Below, one piece after another: positions 1-9,939 of a DNA stretch of 64,000 nt. Positions within the stretch are counted from its first letter, which is position 1. Each line of letters begins with the position of its first letter. The DNA comes from Acidobacteriota bacterium (lineage in GTDB: Bacteria; Acidobacteriota; Terriglobia; Bryobacterales; UBA6623): the NCBI GenBank assembly GCA_027592785.1, contig JAQCLD010000008.1, positions 1 through 64,000 on the forward strand. Reading direction: 5' to 3'. The translations under genes were made by a program, and so were the position numbers. The notes under the pieces were generated by a model. That model searched no databases and was not told where the DNA came from. It saw only the letters and a list, made by a program, of their open reading frames with translations.

Positions 1-198
1 TGGAAGAACCAAGCCTTCGCCGGCGCCCTCGTCTTCCAAGAGATCAAGCGCCTCAAACTCGCCGGCGACACCGTCGAGGAAGAAGAGATCTTCATGAAGG
101 GCTATGGCCGCGTCCGCGACATCAAGACCGGCCCCGAAGGCGCGATCTACATCCTGCTCAACGAACCGGATCAGGTGCTGCGACTAACGCCGCAGTAG
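1..198 (+). CDS. C-terminal fragment of PQQ-dependent sugar dehydrogenase (glucose/sorbosone dehydrogenase-like), truncated by window edge
   Basis: Frame 1 reads WKNQAFAGALVFQEIKRLKL...GYGRVRDIKTGPEGAIYILLNEPDQVLRLTPQ*; typical GSDH C-terminus. Confidence 0.75.
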   Translation, partial: WKNQAFAGALVFQEIKRLKLAGDTVEEEEIFMKGYGRVRDIKTGPEGAIYILLNEPDQVLRLTPQ

Positions 199-221
199 GC
201 GCCGCGACAACCGTGTTGAGG

Positions 222-249
222 GGCCCCTCACTTGCGTTCAGGGTTCGGA
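222..249 (-). repeat. REP family 1 copy (left inverted repeat of RAYT1 unit)
   Basis: ggcccctcacttgcgttcagggttcgga; reverse complement matches 810-837 at 26/28; also overlaps perfect 14-bp palindrome TGAGGGGCCCCTCA at 217-230. Confidence 0.85.
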
Positions 250-831
250 TGGGCCTGCCAACGACAAGTTTCGAGGGCTCTTGCTACGCTGCAGGAGTTG
301 ATCGTTCCTGAAGCGCCAACGCGGCCCGCTGACGGCCCTGCGGCGTATTTCATCACCTTCGTCTGTTATGGCGCATGGCTACATGGCGCCCAAAATGGTT
401 CGGTCGATCGCTACCATAACGTCCCTAACACTTCATTGCTTGGATCAAATCCTCGCCGACTGCGATTTGAGCAAAGGCTCATGCCCGGCGATGCTGTCCA
501 TCTAGACGCCGGCCAGCGAAGCCTCGTCCTCGCAGCGATCGAACAGCACTGCCTCCACCGTCAATGGATTCTCTACGCAGCGCATGTGCGCACGAATCAC
601 GCTCACGCCGCACTCTGGGCGGACGTCGCGCCGGAAAGGGCAATGGTGCAGCTAAAGCTCCGTGCGTCTCGAGCGCTCAACGCCTCTGGCGGTAGCGCCC
701 CACGATGGTGGGCGCGCCACGGCAGCACGCGATACCTCTGGCGCCTCGAGCAGATCCCCGCTGCGGTCGACTATGTCATCAACGGTCAGGGCGAACCGAT
801 GTCGCTTTATCCGAACCCCAAACGCAAGTGA
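232..831 (+). CDS. REP-associated tyrosine transposase (RAYT, Y1/HUH superfamily)
   Basis: YFITFVCYGAWLHG, HVRTNHAHAAL (HUH-type HxH), RWWARHGSTRYLW, AVDYVINGQGEPM (candidate catalytic Tyr); first codon in track is TTG inside the repeat, true start may be further in. Confidence 0.8.
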   Translation: MRSGFGWACQRQVSRALATLQELIVPEAPTRPADGPAAYFITFVCYGAWLHGAQNGSVDRYHNVPNTSLLGSNPRRLRFEQRLMPGDAVHLDAGQRSLVLAAIEQHCLHRQWILYAAHVRTNHAHAALWADVAPERAMVQLKLRASRALNASGGSAPRWWARHGSTRYLWRLEQIPAAVDYVINGQGEPMSLYPNPKRK

Positions 832-837
832 GGGGCC
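810..837 (+). repeat. REP family 1 copy (right inverted repeat of RAYT1 unit)
   Basis: tccgaaccccaaacgcaagtgaggggcc; overlaps RAYT1 stop codon (829-831). Confidence 0.85.
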
Positions 838-849
838 GCAGTGTGTCAG

Positions 850-2205
850 TTACGGTGAAGCGATCGACCCATCATCATTTGTCGGCAACAACATGAACGG
901 CTTCGTTCCCTGGAACGGGTACTTCTTGAAATCTTCTTCGTTTAGTTCAAACCCCAAGCCAGGTTTGTCGTTGAGCGGGTAGTAGCCATCGACCATGCGC
1001 ATGGCCGGGAAGCCCATCCACTCTTCCCACATCTTTTCTTTCTCTTCGGGCTCGACGCTGCTGCAGATTTCTTGCACCAAGAAGTTCGGCATTGCCGCGT
1101 CCACATGCATCGACGCGATAGCGCCGACAGGACCTTCACAGGCATGCGGAGCCATTTGAATGCCCGACGCCTCGGCCATCGCGGCGACCTTCCATAGCGC
1201 GCTGATGCCGCCCACGTGGTTCACGTCCGGCTGCAGGATATCGGCGACCTTCTGCTCGATGATTTCGCGGCAGCCGTAGTGCGTAATCAGCCGTTCGCCC
1301 GTGGCGATGGGCACGGTCGTGCGGTCCGAGACGCGTTTCATCGCCTTGACGTTTTCGGGCGGGCAAACCTCCTCCATGAACATCAGGTTCAGCGACTCGA
1401 CTTCCTTGCAGATCATCGCCGCCACCGTCGGGCCGGCCTTGGCGTGGAAGTCGATAGCGATATCGATCTTGTCGCCCATCTCCTCGCGCAAGATGAACAA
1501 GTGGTCGACAGCTTCTTTGATGCGTTCGTGCGTGTCGAGAAACTCGTAGAAGTCCGGCACGCCCGTCTTGAAAGCAGTGACGCCGTACTGCTCGGCAAGC
1601 TGGCGAATAAAGCGCAACTGCTCACGGAAAGTGGCGTTGGCCGGCATGCGCTCGCGGATACTCCCAGACAGCAGGTGATAGTAGCCGCGCACGCCGCGCT
1701 CGTCGACTGGGCCGCCTAACAACTCATAAACGGGCTTGCCCAGCACCTTGCCGCGAATATCCCACAGCGCTTGGTCGATGCCCGAGATCGCCGAGCCCAG
1801 CACCGGTCCGGCGCGGTAGAAACCGTGGATGTACATCGACTGCCAGTGATGCTCCACCTGCATCGGGTCCTGGCCGATGATCGCGTAGCTCATGTCGCGG
1901 ACAGCTTGCATGGCGGACTCCGCCTTGCCTTCGAGCGTGGCCTCGCCCCAGCCGACGACGCCGGCGTCCGTTTCGATCTTGACGAACACGTAGGGCCGGT
2001 CCCGCGGCACGGACGCGGGACTCACGCCGAAAACCTTCATGTCCGTTACCTTGAGGCGTGGCGCGGAAGGCAACGCCAGGGCGGCGGCCGCCATCGGCGC
2101 ACAGCCGCAGGAGGAAAGCATCTGCAGCGTGCTTTGCGGCGACGCAAACGCGGGCAGCGCGGCCGCGCCGAGCAGGGACGTCTTGAGTAGTTGTCTGCGA
2201 TTCAT
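850..2205 (-). CDS. Enolase superfamily protein (mandelate racemase/muconate lactonizing enzyme, galactonate/mannonate dehydratase-like) with Tat-like leader
   Basis: MNRRQLLKTSLLGAAALPAFA leader; TDAGVVGWGEATLEGK, GIDQALWDIRGK, MFMEEVCPPENV, VPIATGERL, DILQPDVNHVGGIS. Confidence 0.85.
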   Translation of the reverse strand: MNRRQLLKTSLLGAAALPAFASPQSTLQMLSSCGCAPMAAAALALPSAPRLKVTDMKVFGVSPASVPRDRPYVFVKIETDAGVVGWGEATLEGKAESAMQAVRDMSYAIIGQDPMQVEHHWQSMYIHGFYRAGPVLGSAISGIDQALWDIRGKVLGKPVYELLGGPVDERGVRGYYHLLSGSIRERMPANATFREQLRFIRQLAEQYGVTAFKTGVPDFYEFLDTHERIKEAVDHLFILREEMGDKIDIAIDFHAKAGPTVAAMICKEVESLNLMFMEEVCPPENVKAMKRVSDRTTVPIATGERLITHYGCREIIEQKVADILQPDVNHVGGISALWKVAAMAEASGIQMAPHACEGPVGAIASMHVDAAMPNFLVQEICSSVEPEEKEKMWEEWMGFPAMRMVDGYYPLNDKPGLGFELNEEDFKKYPFQGTKPFMLLPTNDDGSIASP

Positions 2206-2215
2206 GAACGTCTCC

Positions 2216-3337
2216 TTAGCTGGCGATAGTGAACTCGGCTAACGCGGCATCGTTCACCCGCAAGCCCAAGCCGGGGCCTTCGAGCAGCGGGAAGAAACCC
2301 TCGACCGGCTTCTCATCCCAGCCCGAGATGCGCTGCCGCATACGCTGATCGGCGGCATTCGTCGAGAACGGTGTTTCTTGAATGAACGAGTTGGGCAAAC
2401 AGGCCGAGATGTGCGTGCCCGCGGCGGCGGCGATCGGGCCTCCGCGATGATAAGGACAAATAGCGATGTAATAAGTCTCGGCAAGCGCCGCTGCCTTGCG
2501 AATATTCGTCACCGTCGTGGTTGTCAACCCAGGACGTAGGACGTCGATGCCGTCTTCGCGCAGAATGTCTTGGAACCTTGAGTTCTCTTCGAAGTTGCGC
2601 CCGAAACCGATAGGCGTCACGCTGCGTTTCGATATGGAGGCTTGCGCTTCGGCGTTGATGTCCGCCGTCGGTTCGTCCAGCCAAAGCAGGTGGAAATCTT
2701 CCATGCGGTCGGCGATGGAAGTGGCCTCGCTAGTCGTGGTCTTGCCGGCGCAATCGAGTACGAAGTCGCAGTTGCTTCCCGCGGCAGCGCGCAGCGAATC
2801 CATCATCGAGCGGATGTCGACGTAGAACGCACGTCCGCGCACCTCGGACATCTCTAGCGGGATCGAAAACGCCCGGTGCCCCACGGCCTTCGCCGCTAAG
2901 ACGGCAGACTGCATCTGGTCGGCCGATCCCGGCGCAATGACAGCCATCGAGCGCGCCTTGTTGCGCGTCGGCCCGCCGAGAAACTCGTAGATTGGCGCCT
3001 TCGCCGACTTGCCCGCGATATCGAGCATGGCCATACACAGCGCAGCGCGCGCGCCCGCTGAGGCGTCGGCGCGCTGCAAGCGTATGTCGGCCAGCAGCGT
3101 GCGGTCCGGGTTCGCGCCAATCTCGCCGGCGAGTTCACGCTTCAGACGATCGACGGTGACCTGTGCATCGGAGTCGACCGGCGCTTCGCCATAGCCGAAG
3201 ATTCCTGCGTCGGTCGAGACCTTGAGCACAACGTAGCGGCGTCCGCCGGGTTCGGCAATCGCTCGAGGCTCGATGGCGGTGATTTTCAAAGCAGTTCCCC
3301 CGCGGATATCGCAACAAAAAGGCAAAGCCGGCCGCAA
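2216..3337 (-). CDS. Second enolase superfamily (MR/MLE-like) protein
   Basis: LKITAIEPRAIAEPGGRRYVVLKVSTDAGIFGYGEAPV, AMLDIAGKSAKAPIYEFLGGP, DVLRPGLTTTTVTNIRK; start likely at LKITAI (TTG) rather than at 3337. Confidence 0.75.
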   Translation of the reverse strand: MRPALPFCCDIRGGTALKITAIEPRAIAEPGGRRYVVLKVSTDAGIFGYGEAPVDSDAQVTVDRLKRELAGEIGANPDRTLLADIRLQRADASAGARAALCMAMLDIAGKSAKAPIYEFLGGPTRNKARSMAVIAPGSADQMQSAVLAAKAVGHRAFSIPLEMSEVRGRAFYVDIRSMMDSLRAAAGSNCDFVLDCAGKTTTSEATSIADRMEDFHLLWLDEPTADINAEAQASISKRSVTPIGFGRNFEENSRFQDILREDGIDVLRPGLTTTTVTNIRKAAALAETYYIAICPYHRGGPIAAAAGTHISACLPNSFIQETPFSTNAADQRMRQRISGWDEKPVEGFFPLLEGPGLGLRVNDAALAEFTIAS

Positions 3338-3354
3338 GCGATGCGGCGGCCTTT
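3324..3354 (-). terminator. Putative Rho-independent terminator downstream of the VOC gene
   Basis: Minus strand aaaggccgccgcatcgcttgcggccggctttgccttttt: GC hairpin followed by T-rich run. Confidence 0.5.
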
Positions 3355-3370
3355 CGGCGGAAATTATCTC

Positions 3371-4318
3371 TTAGTCGGTGTACGGATCGGTCAGCTCCGA
3401 GCAACACGGCGTCTCGACCGGTTTGCGGATCATCATTTCCGTCCTCGTGTTGTGCTGGTCGAACATGTGCAACAGCCAGCGACCGTCTCGCGCGATGCTT
3501 GGCATTCTTTCGCCTTGGTAGCCACGGGCAACAACGTCATCGTAGACCTTCTGCACGTCATCCGTTCCCAGGCAGACGTGGTGCCAGTTGCCCAGCCGCC
3601 GCGCATCGGGAGGATTCTCGTGATCCGCGAGCATGTACTCGATCCAGCTGCTGCCGTCCGGCAACAACAGCGAGATCCACTCCGCTTTCTCGTCGGTCAT
3701 GCCGCCTCTCCAAAGCGGACGAAAGCCGAGCAAGCCCTTGTAGAGCGTGTCGACCAGAGCTTCGTCGTAGAAGTGAATGCCCACATGCAGAATATGGTCC
3801 GAGACACGGTTTTCGCCAAGGAACTGACCGGCAGTCTTGCCTTGCACCGAGTCAGGCAAATATTCGACGAACTCGACGTCGTGTCCTTCCGGGTCGGCGA
3901 TGTGGAAGCTCATGTTGCCGTCCGCGTCTTTGTCCACCGTCGCCGGAACTTCGTAGCCCTCTTGCGCGAGATAGTCGCGCAGCTGTTGCGCGTTGGTCGT
4001 CTCCAGGCCAATCTGGATCAGCTTGTCGTCGTCTTCGTTGTTGAGCGTCGGGCTCAACTCGATGAACTGCGTGTCGTTGACCTTGAAGGCCAACATGTCG
4101 CCTGCGACTCCAGGTCGCGTGTGCTGGAAGGCTTCCTCGTACCCGAGGTACGTGCCGTAGAAAGTTCTCGCCTCTTCCACGCTGCCGGTCGTCACCACAA
4201 AATTGGCGATGCCGACGATGGCGGGACGCTCGACGCGCGCGGCAGGTTCTTCAGCCGGAGGGGCCGAGCACTGCCAGGACAGGCCAACGACGAAGACGGT
4301 CAACAGGGCTTTCTTCAC
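3371..4318 (-). CDS. VOC (glyoxalase/bleomycin-resistance) family protein, two domains, secretion/lipoprotein-like leader
   Basis: IVGIANFVVTTGSVEEARTFYGTYLGYEEAF, DPEGHDVEFVEYLPDS, second domain ILHVGIHFYDEALVDTLYKGLLGF. Confidence 0.75.
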   Translation of the reverse strand: MKKALLTVFVVGLSWQCSAPPAEEPAARVERPAIVGIANFVVTTGSVEEARTFYGTYLGYEEAFQHTRPGVAGDMLAFKVNDTQFIELSPTLNNEDDDKLIQIGLETTNAQQLRDYLAQEGYEVPATVDKDADGNMSFHIADPEGHDVEFVEYLPDSVQGKTAGQFLGENRVSDHILHVGIHFYDEALVDTLYKGLLGFRPLWRGGMTDEKAEWISLLLPDGSSWIEYMLADHENPPDARRLGNWHHVCLGTDDVQKVYDDVVARGYQGERMPSIARDGRWLLHMFDQHNTRTEMMIRKPVETPCCSELTDPYTD

Positions 4319-5724
4319 GCAATAATCTCCTTGAGTACGCGAGCGGGGTTGACCCCGATCAGCGTTTCCACACGGCCGTCGTAATCATAAGTCAGCTTGC
4401 GCACGTCGATGCCCATCAGGTGCAAGATCGTGGCGTGCATGTCGCTGTGCGACACGGGATTCTCGACCGCCTCATATCCGATATCGTCCGTGGCGCCGTA
4501 AATCGTGCCGCCCTTGATGCCGCCGCCGGCCATCCACACGCTAAATCCTTTGGGATTGTGGTCACGTCCCGTGCCGCCTTCCGTCGTCGGCAGACGGCCG
4601 AACTCGCCGCCCCATACGATGAGCGTTGAATCCAGCAGGCCGCGCTGCTTCAAGTCCTTGATCAGACCAGCAATTGGGATATCCGTTTGCGCCATGCTCT
4701 TGGTGATCAGCGGCACGATGTTTGAGTGGTGATCCCAACCTTGTTTGGTGATCTGTACGAAGCGCACGCCGCCTTCCACCAGGCGCCGCGCCAGCAGGCA
4801 ACGCCGGCCGAACTTTTCGGTCACCTCGTTGTCCATGCCGTAGAGCTTCTTGGTGTCTTCGCTCTCTTGCGAAAAGTCGACCAGATCCATCGCCGCAACC
4901 TGCATGCGCGCGGCGAGTTCGTAGTTAGCGATACGCGTATCCAGTTCCAGCAGTTCCGGGTGCTGGTCGCGGCTGAGTTGATTCAGGCCCTTGACCATAT
5001 CAATGACGCTGCGCTCGTCCATCTCCGAGAGCGACTCGGGGCGTTGCAAGTCCGGTATCGGAACCCGTTCGAGTTCCATCAACGTTCCGGCGTATGTCGG
5101 CGGCAGCCAGCCTGAAGTCCACGCCCGTGCGCCGATCAGCGCATCGCCGTCCTTCAACGCGACATAGCCCGGCATGTTGCTGTTTTCCGTGCCTAGTCCG
5201 TAGGCCACCCAGGAACCGATCGAGGGAAAGCTGCTGGCATTGCGTCCGGTTGTGTAGTGGTACTGCGCCGTATCGTGATCGATTCGCTCGGTAACGCCCG
5301 AGCGGATCACCGCCAGTTCGTCAACAACAGTCGATAGCCCCGGAAGCAAGTCCGAGACTGGAATGCCGGACTGCCCATGCTGCTTGAACTTGAACGGGCT
5401 GGCCATCAACTTGGGTTTGTCGACGTCTCGTCTCGAAACCACCGCGGTCGGCGGCGCCTGGCCGTCATGCGAATCTAGATACGGCTTGGGGTCGAGCAGA
5501 TCCATCTGGCTCGGCCCGCCGGGCATGAACAAAAAGATGACCGATTTCGCTTTGGGCGCGAAGTGCGGCTGCCGCGGCAATAAATCGAACGGCGTCCTTC
5601 CGTCCGAGGCCAGCAGCGGATTCTCGTGCAGCATGTGACCCAGCAGCACACTGCCTAAACCGCCCATGCTGCGGGCGATGATCTCGCGCCGCGTCGGAGG
5701 AATGCTGAAGTTCGGTCTACGCAT
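4315..5724 (-). CDS. DUF1501 domain-containing protein
   Basis: RREIIARSMGGLGSVLLGHML leader; KAKSVIFLFMPGGPSQMDLLDPKP, TLIVWGGEFGRLPTTEGGTGRDHNPKGFSVWMAGGGIKGG, DMHATILHLMGID. Confidence 0.92.
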   Translation of the reverse strand: MRRPNFSIPPTRREIIARSMGGLGSVLLGHMLHENPLLASDGRTPFDLLPRQPHFAPKAKSVIFLFMPGGPSQMDLLDPKPYLDSHDGQAPPTAVVSRRDVDKPKLMASPFKFKQHGQSGIPVSDLLPGLSTVVDELAVIRSGVTERIDHDTAQYHYTTGRNASSFPSIGSWVAYGLGTENSNMPGYVALKDGDALIGARAWTSGWLPPTYAGTLMELERVPIPDLQRPESLSEMDERSVIDMVKGLNQLSRDQHPELLELDTRIANYELAARMQVAAMDLVDFSQESEDTKKLYGMDNEVTEKFGRRCLLARRLVEGGVRFVQITKQGWDHHSNIVPLITKSMAQTDIPIAGLIKDLKQRGLLDSTLIVWGGEFGRLPTTEGGTGRDHNPKGFSVWMAGGGIKGGTIYGATDDIGYEAVENPVSHSDMHATILHLMGIDVRKLTYDYDGRVETLIGVNPARVLKEIIA

Positions 5725-5739
5725 CTTGGGTGCTCGCGT

Positions 5740-8379
5740 CTAATCGATGTAAAGGAAGTCGCTGGAGCCGAGCAAAGCCTGGCAGAACAGTCGGAATCCT
5801 TTGTCTTTGTCTTCTTGTTTCTCGATCTGGCCGAATCCGAAGGCGATCTCTGCCTCCGTAGCCGGCCGTGCATAGACCAGTTCAATCGCTCTGCGGATCT
5901 TCCCTACGGAATCGTTTCCCGTCTCGACGCTGGCGCGCTCCGCTAAGTTCTGCGAGGCCATCATCATCAACGGATTGTGCAGCGACGACAGCGCCTGCTT
6001 GGGTACCGCCGAACGGAAGCGTACCGAGACATTGGTATCCATCAGCGGCTGATCGAAAGCTTCTAGGAAGCCCGCCGCCGCAAGTCGCCGGATCTGCAAA
6101 TAGATACTGCGCCGATTCGGATCGCGTTGCGCATCCAACTCGCCCTCGGGCTCCTCGCACGGCGGCGGAGTGAAGTCGAAGCCGCGCAGGTTCTTGCCGT
6201 CGATGCGGCCCGAAGTATCCGGCAGATAGTTGCCGTCCGGGGCCGAGCATAGCGCGATCGGCTCGCCGTACATTGTTGTGTTGAGCAGGCCGCTCACCTG
6301 CAACACCGAGTCACGAACAGCCTCCGCCTCCAACCGCCGCGGCTGCCAACGACTGTGCAACTTGTTCGGCTCGTCCAGCAGATACTTGGCGTGGTCGGTC
6401 TTGGAAGTCTGCCGATACACGTTCGACAACATGATCTGGCGGTGCAGCCACTTCAGGCTCCAATCGTGCTCGATCAAACCTACCGCCAACCAATCGAGCA
6501 ACTCAGGATGCGTCGGCGCGGCGCCCTGTGAGCCGAAATCGTCCGGCGTGGCGACGATGCCTTCGCCAAAGTGATACTGCCACACGCGATTGGCGATCAC
6601 CCGCGCCGTCAGCGGATGCTCCGGCCTGGTCAACCATTTCGCGAAAGCCAACCTGCGGCCAGTCGTCTGCGAACCATCGGGCTGTGCGGGAATCGTGAAC
6701 GGGTTGTCCGGATCATCCAGAATCACAGGCACACCAGGTTCGACCACTTCTCCCGGTGCCTCGTAGCTGCCGCGGATGAGCACACGCGTCAGATTCGGCT
6801 CCGTCGTGACGTCCCAGGCGGCCCAAACCAGCTCCGGCTTAGCCGCGGCGGCTTTCGCGGCGTTCTCTTCGGCCTGCTTCTGCAACTCCGCTAATTCCGG
6901 CGAGTATTCGGAGAGCTCGTCGTTGGAAATCTCAAACTTGCCGGATTCCTGGCTGAAAAGCTCTGCCTGCTCTTCGGTCCGATCTCCAGCGGCGATATCG
7001 GCGATCTCTAACATCTGCGACCGCAGCGGCTCAGCCAAAGTCTGGAGCTGTTCCTTCAGCCAGTTGCCCTTGACCTCGTTGCGTTTCCTGAAGACGTCGC
7101 GGAAGCTTGGACCCGCCTCTTGCAGCTCCAGATACCGGTCCATCTCCGCCTGCGTCGCGTTGGGCACAAAGCGCGCCGGCCAGGCGCCGGAGCCGATGTT
7201 CGCGGGCAACCAGTGCGAGTCCTTCGGCGGGAATGTCGGGTCCGGATCGTAGACCGACTGATAGATGCCCATGATCCGGTAGTAGTCCTTTTGCAGGAAT
7301 GGGTCGAACTTATGATCGTGGCAGCGGAAGCAGTTGATGTTGATGCCCATCAGCGCCTTCGTCGTAACTTCCGTCATGCCCAAGAAGGCGTCCCACTGCT
7401 TGTCGATCTAGTAAATCGTCTGGTTGTCGGTTCCATCCGCCGGCAGACGCAAAAAGCCCGTAGCCTGCAGGTTCTCGATGGCTTCAGCAGACAGCCGCTC
7501 GCCCATCTTCCAGTCCACGATCTGATCGCCCGCGATCTGGTGCACCAAGAACTCGTCATAGGGCATGTCCTTGTTCAACGCCTTGATGACCCAATCGCGG
7601 TATTGCCAAGAATGCGTGCGCGGCTCGTCGCCCAAGAAACCGTTGCCGTCGGCATAGCCGGCGACGTCCATCCAATGCCGCGCCCAGCGCTCGCCGTACG
7701 CGGACGAGTCAAGCAGCCGGTCGACCAAGTCCTCGTAAGCGCGGGCCGAGCCGTCTTTCACGAAGGCTTGCACCTGTTCCGGCGTCGGCGGCAGACCAGT
7801 TAGATCCAAGTAGGCACGGCGGATCAGCGTCTCGCGGTCCGCCTCTGGATTGAGACTCGTTCCAATCGCTTCCAGCTTCTTGAGAATGAAGGCGTCAATC
7901 GGCGTGCGCAACTGAGCGATGTGCGCGACCTGCGGTGCGGCGCGTTTCACCGGACGCTGGAACGACCAATAGCTCTTGGCCCGCTCGCGGACCTGCTGCG
8001 CCTTGGCAGCGTCATCCGCAATCGAGTCAGTCGTTGGGAATTGGCCGTTTGTAATCCACTCGCGGATCAGGCTCTTTTCAACGTCAGTCAGCGGATCGCC
8101 GCTCATCGGCATGGCGTCCGAAGCAATCTTTTCCCACAACACGCTGCTCTCAGGATGCCCGGGCGAGATCGCCGGACCGTTGCTGCTGCCCTTCATCACC
8201 GCTTCGAGCGTGCGCAGGTCCAGGCCCCCAGACGCTTGTGCTCCGTGGCAAGCGATGCAGCGCTGCTCCATGACTGGCAGCACATCGTGTTGAAATGTCG
8301 GAGTGGCAGCGGTGAGCGTGCCGTACGAAACGGCAAGTAGGACGAAACTCAACGAGGCCGCGCGTAGCGGTCGCTTCAT
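5740..8379 (-). pseudogene. PSCyt1/DUF1549/DUF1553 protein interrupted by a single in-frame TAG (7408-7410)
   Basis: ORFs 7408-8379 and 5740-7383 are in the same frame; sequence reads ...DNQTIY*IDKQWDAFLGMTEVTTKALMGININCFRCHDHKFDP...; N-terminal CIACH heme-type motif. Confidence 0.8.
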
Positions 8380-8470
8380 GGTGTGGCTATTATAGTGCGG
8401 GGTGGTAATAAAATCAGTAACTTGGCCGAATCGTCACCCGTTGGTAAGTCCGTTTTGACACGCTAAAGAA

Positions 8471-9475
8471 ATGCGCAACCGCAGGACATGGATTGCTCGA
8501 ACCGCGATAGCCACGGCTTTCCTCGCGGCGCTGGCCTGGATGGCCACAGCCCAGACCGGCGTCCCGGCCGGCCATTGGTATAAGGGCAACCTACACACCC
8601 ACACCATCAATAGCGACGGCGACACTTCTCCCGACGACGTGGTGCGCTGGTACAAAGAGCACCGCTACGACTTCTTATCGCTTACCGCTCACAACTTCCT
8701 TACCGAAACCGGCGGACTCAGCGGCGTGTTTGGCGCCAAAGGCAAATTCCTACTCCTGCCCGGCGAGGAGGTTACTTCCCGCTACTCCGGCAAGCCCATC
8801 CACATCAACGCTTTGGACGTGCGCTCGCTCATCGAGCCTGCTACGGGAACCTCGGTCGTCGATACGATCCAGCAAAACGTCGACCGCATTCACGCCGCCA
8901 ACTCCCTGGCCTCGCTCAACCATCCGAACTTCGGCTGGGCCATCACCACCGACGAACTACGCCAAGTCAACGGACTCAAACTGTTCGAGGTCTACAACGG
9001 ACATCCCACCGTTAACAACCAAGGCGGCGGCGGCCAGCCAGGCCTAGAAGAAATGTGGGATTCGCTGCTCACCGCCGGCCGGCGTATCCACGGCATCGCC
9101 GTGGACGACGCACACCACTTCAAGACACTTGGCCAGGGCTACTCCAACCCGGGCCGCGGCTGGGTCATGGTCAAGGCCGCGGAGCTCTCCGTCGCTACCG
9201 TGCGGGCTGCGCTCGAAAACGGCGACTTCTACGCCTCAACCGGCGTTGTACTTGAAGACGCCGAGCGGCTGCCCAACGGACTGCGCCTGCGCTTGCCCCA
9301 AACTGGAACGACGCGCTTCACAACACAGTTCATCGGCGCCAACGGGGAAGTGCTGGCGACATCCATCGACGCCGCCCCCGAATACCGCCTCAAGGCCGGC
9401 CAGCCCTACGTCCGCGCCGTCGTCACCGACTCCAATGGCTGGCAAGCCTGGGTCCAGCCTGTCTTCGCCGACTAA
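8471..9475 (+). CDS. PHP-domain metal-dependent hydrolase, secreted
   Basis: GHWYKGNLHTHTINSDGDTSPDDVVRWYKEHRYDFLSLTAHN; SLNHPNFGWAI; N-terminal signal peptide. Confidence 0.85.
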   Translation: MRNRRTWIARTAIATAFLAALAWMATAQTGVPAGHWYKGNLHTHTINSDGDTSPDDVVRWYKEHRYDFLSLTAHNFLTETGGLSGVFGAKGKFLLLPGEEVTSRYSGKPIHINALDVRSLIEPATGTSVVDTIQQNVDRIHAANSLASLNHPNFGWAITTDELRQVNGLKLFEVYNGHPTVNNQGGGGQPGLEEMWDSLLTAGRRIHGIAVDDAHHFKTLGQGYSNPGRGWVMVKAAELSVATVRAALENGDFYASTGVVLEDAERLPNGLRLRLPQTGTTRFTTQFIGANGEVLATSIDAAPEYRLKAGQPYVRAVVTDSNGWQAWVQPVFAD

Positions 9476-9569
9476 TCCGAGAACGTTTGAACCTCTTCGT
9501 GCCGCGCCGTGACTCACTTGTTGAGGAAATACGAGCAGGTCGACCCTCTGGCATTAACATAGGTGGCGA

Positions 9570-9790
9570 ATGGCCGCCTCTGATGTCGCTGGGCCGGACC
9601 AAGAAACGCTCTGGGTCCAACAGATCGCGGCAGGGGGCCGCTCTGCCTTCGAGAGCCTCTACCGCGTTTATCAACCCCGGTTGTATGCGTATACCTACCG
9701 CATGCTGACGGATGAAGGAGCGGCTGCAGAGATAACCAACGACGTGATGGTGACGGTTTGGAAGCAGGCGGCCCAATTCGAAGGTGCGCG
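9570..9790 (+). pseudogene. Truncated ECF-type RNA polymerase sigma factor (region 2 only)
   Basis: QQIAAGGRSAFESLYRVYQPRLYAYTYRMLTDEGAAAEITNDVMVTVWKQAAQFEGA, then homology lost; no region 4 seen in any frame. Confidence 0.7.
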
Positions 9791-9873
9791 GAGCGAATCC
9801 GGGTGCGCTCCGCATCGCCGCCCAGATCGGCGAGCCGCTCGCTCAATGCACACCAACATCCGGCACACGCCAG

Positions 9874-9900
9874 GCCCCTTGGACGGAATGTTCAAGGGGC
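9874..9900. other. Stem-loop GCCCCTTG-N11-CAAGGGGC
   Basis: Perfect 8-bp inverted repeat between the sigma remnant and the 9940 gene; no strong T-tract. Confidence 0.4.
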
Positions 9901-9939
9901 TTTGCCGCGTTTGCGCCTCGGCCTGGCGAGCGTGGTTCT

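Noticed and set aside
3341-4384. 347-aa plus-strand ORF
   Set aside because: Antisense to the VOC gene; no protein family signal.
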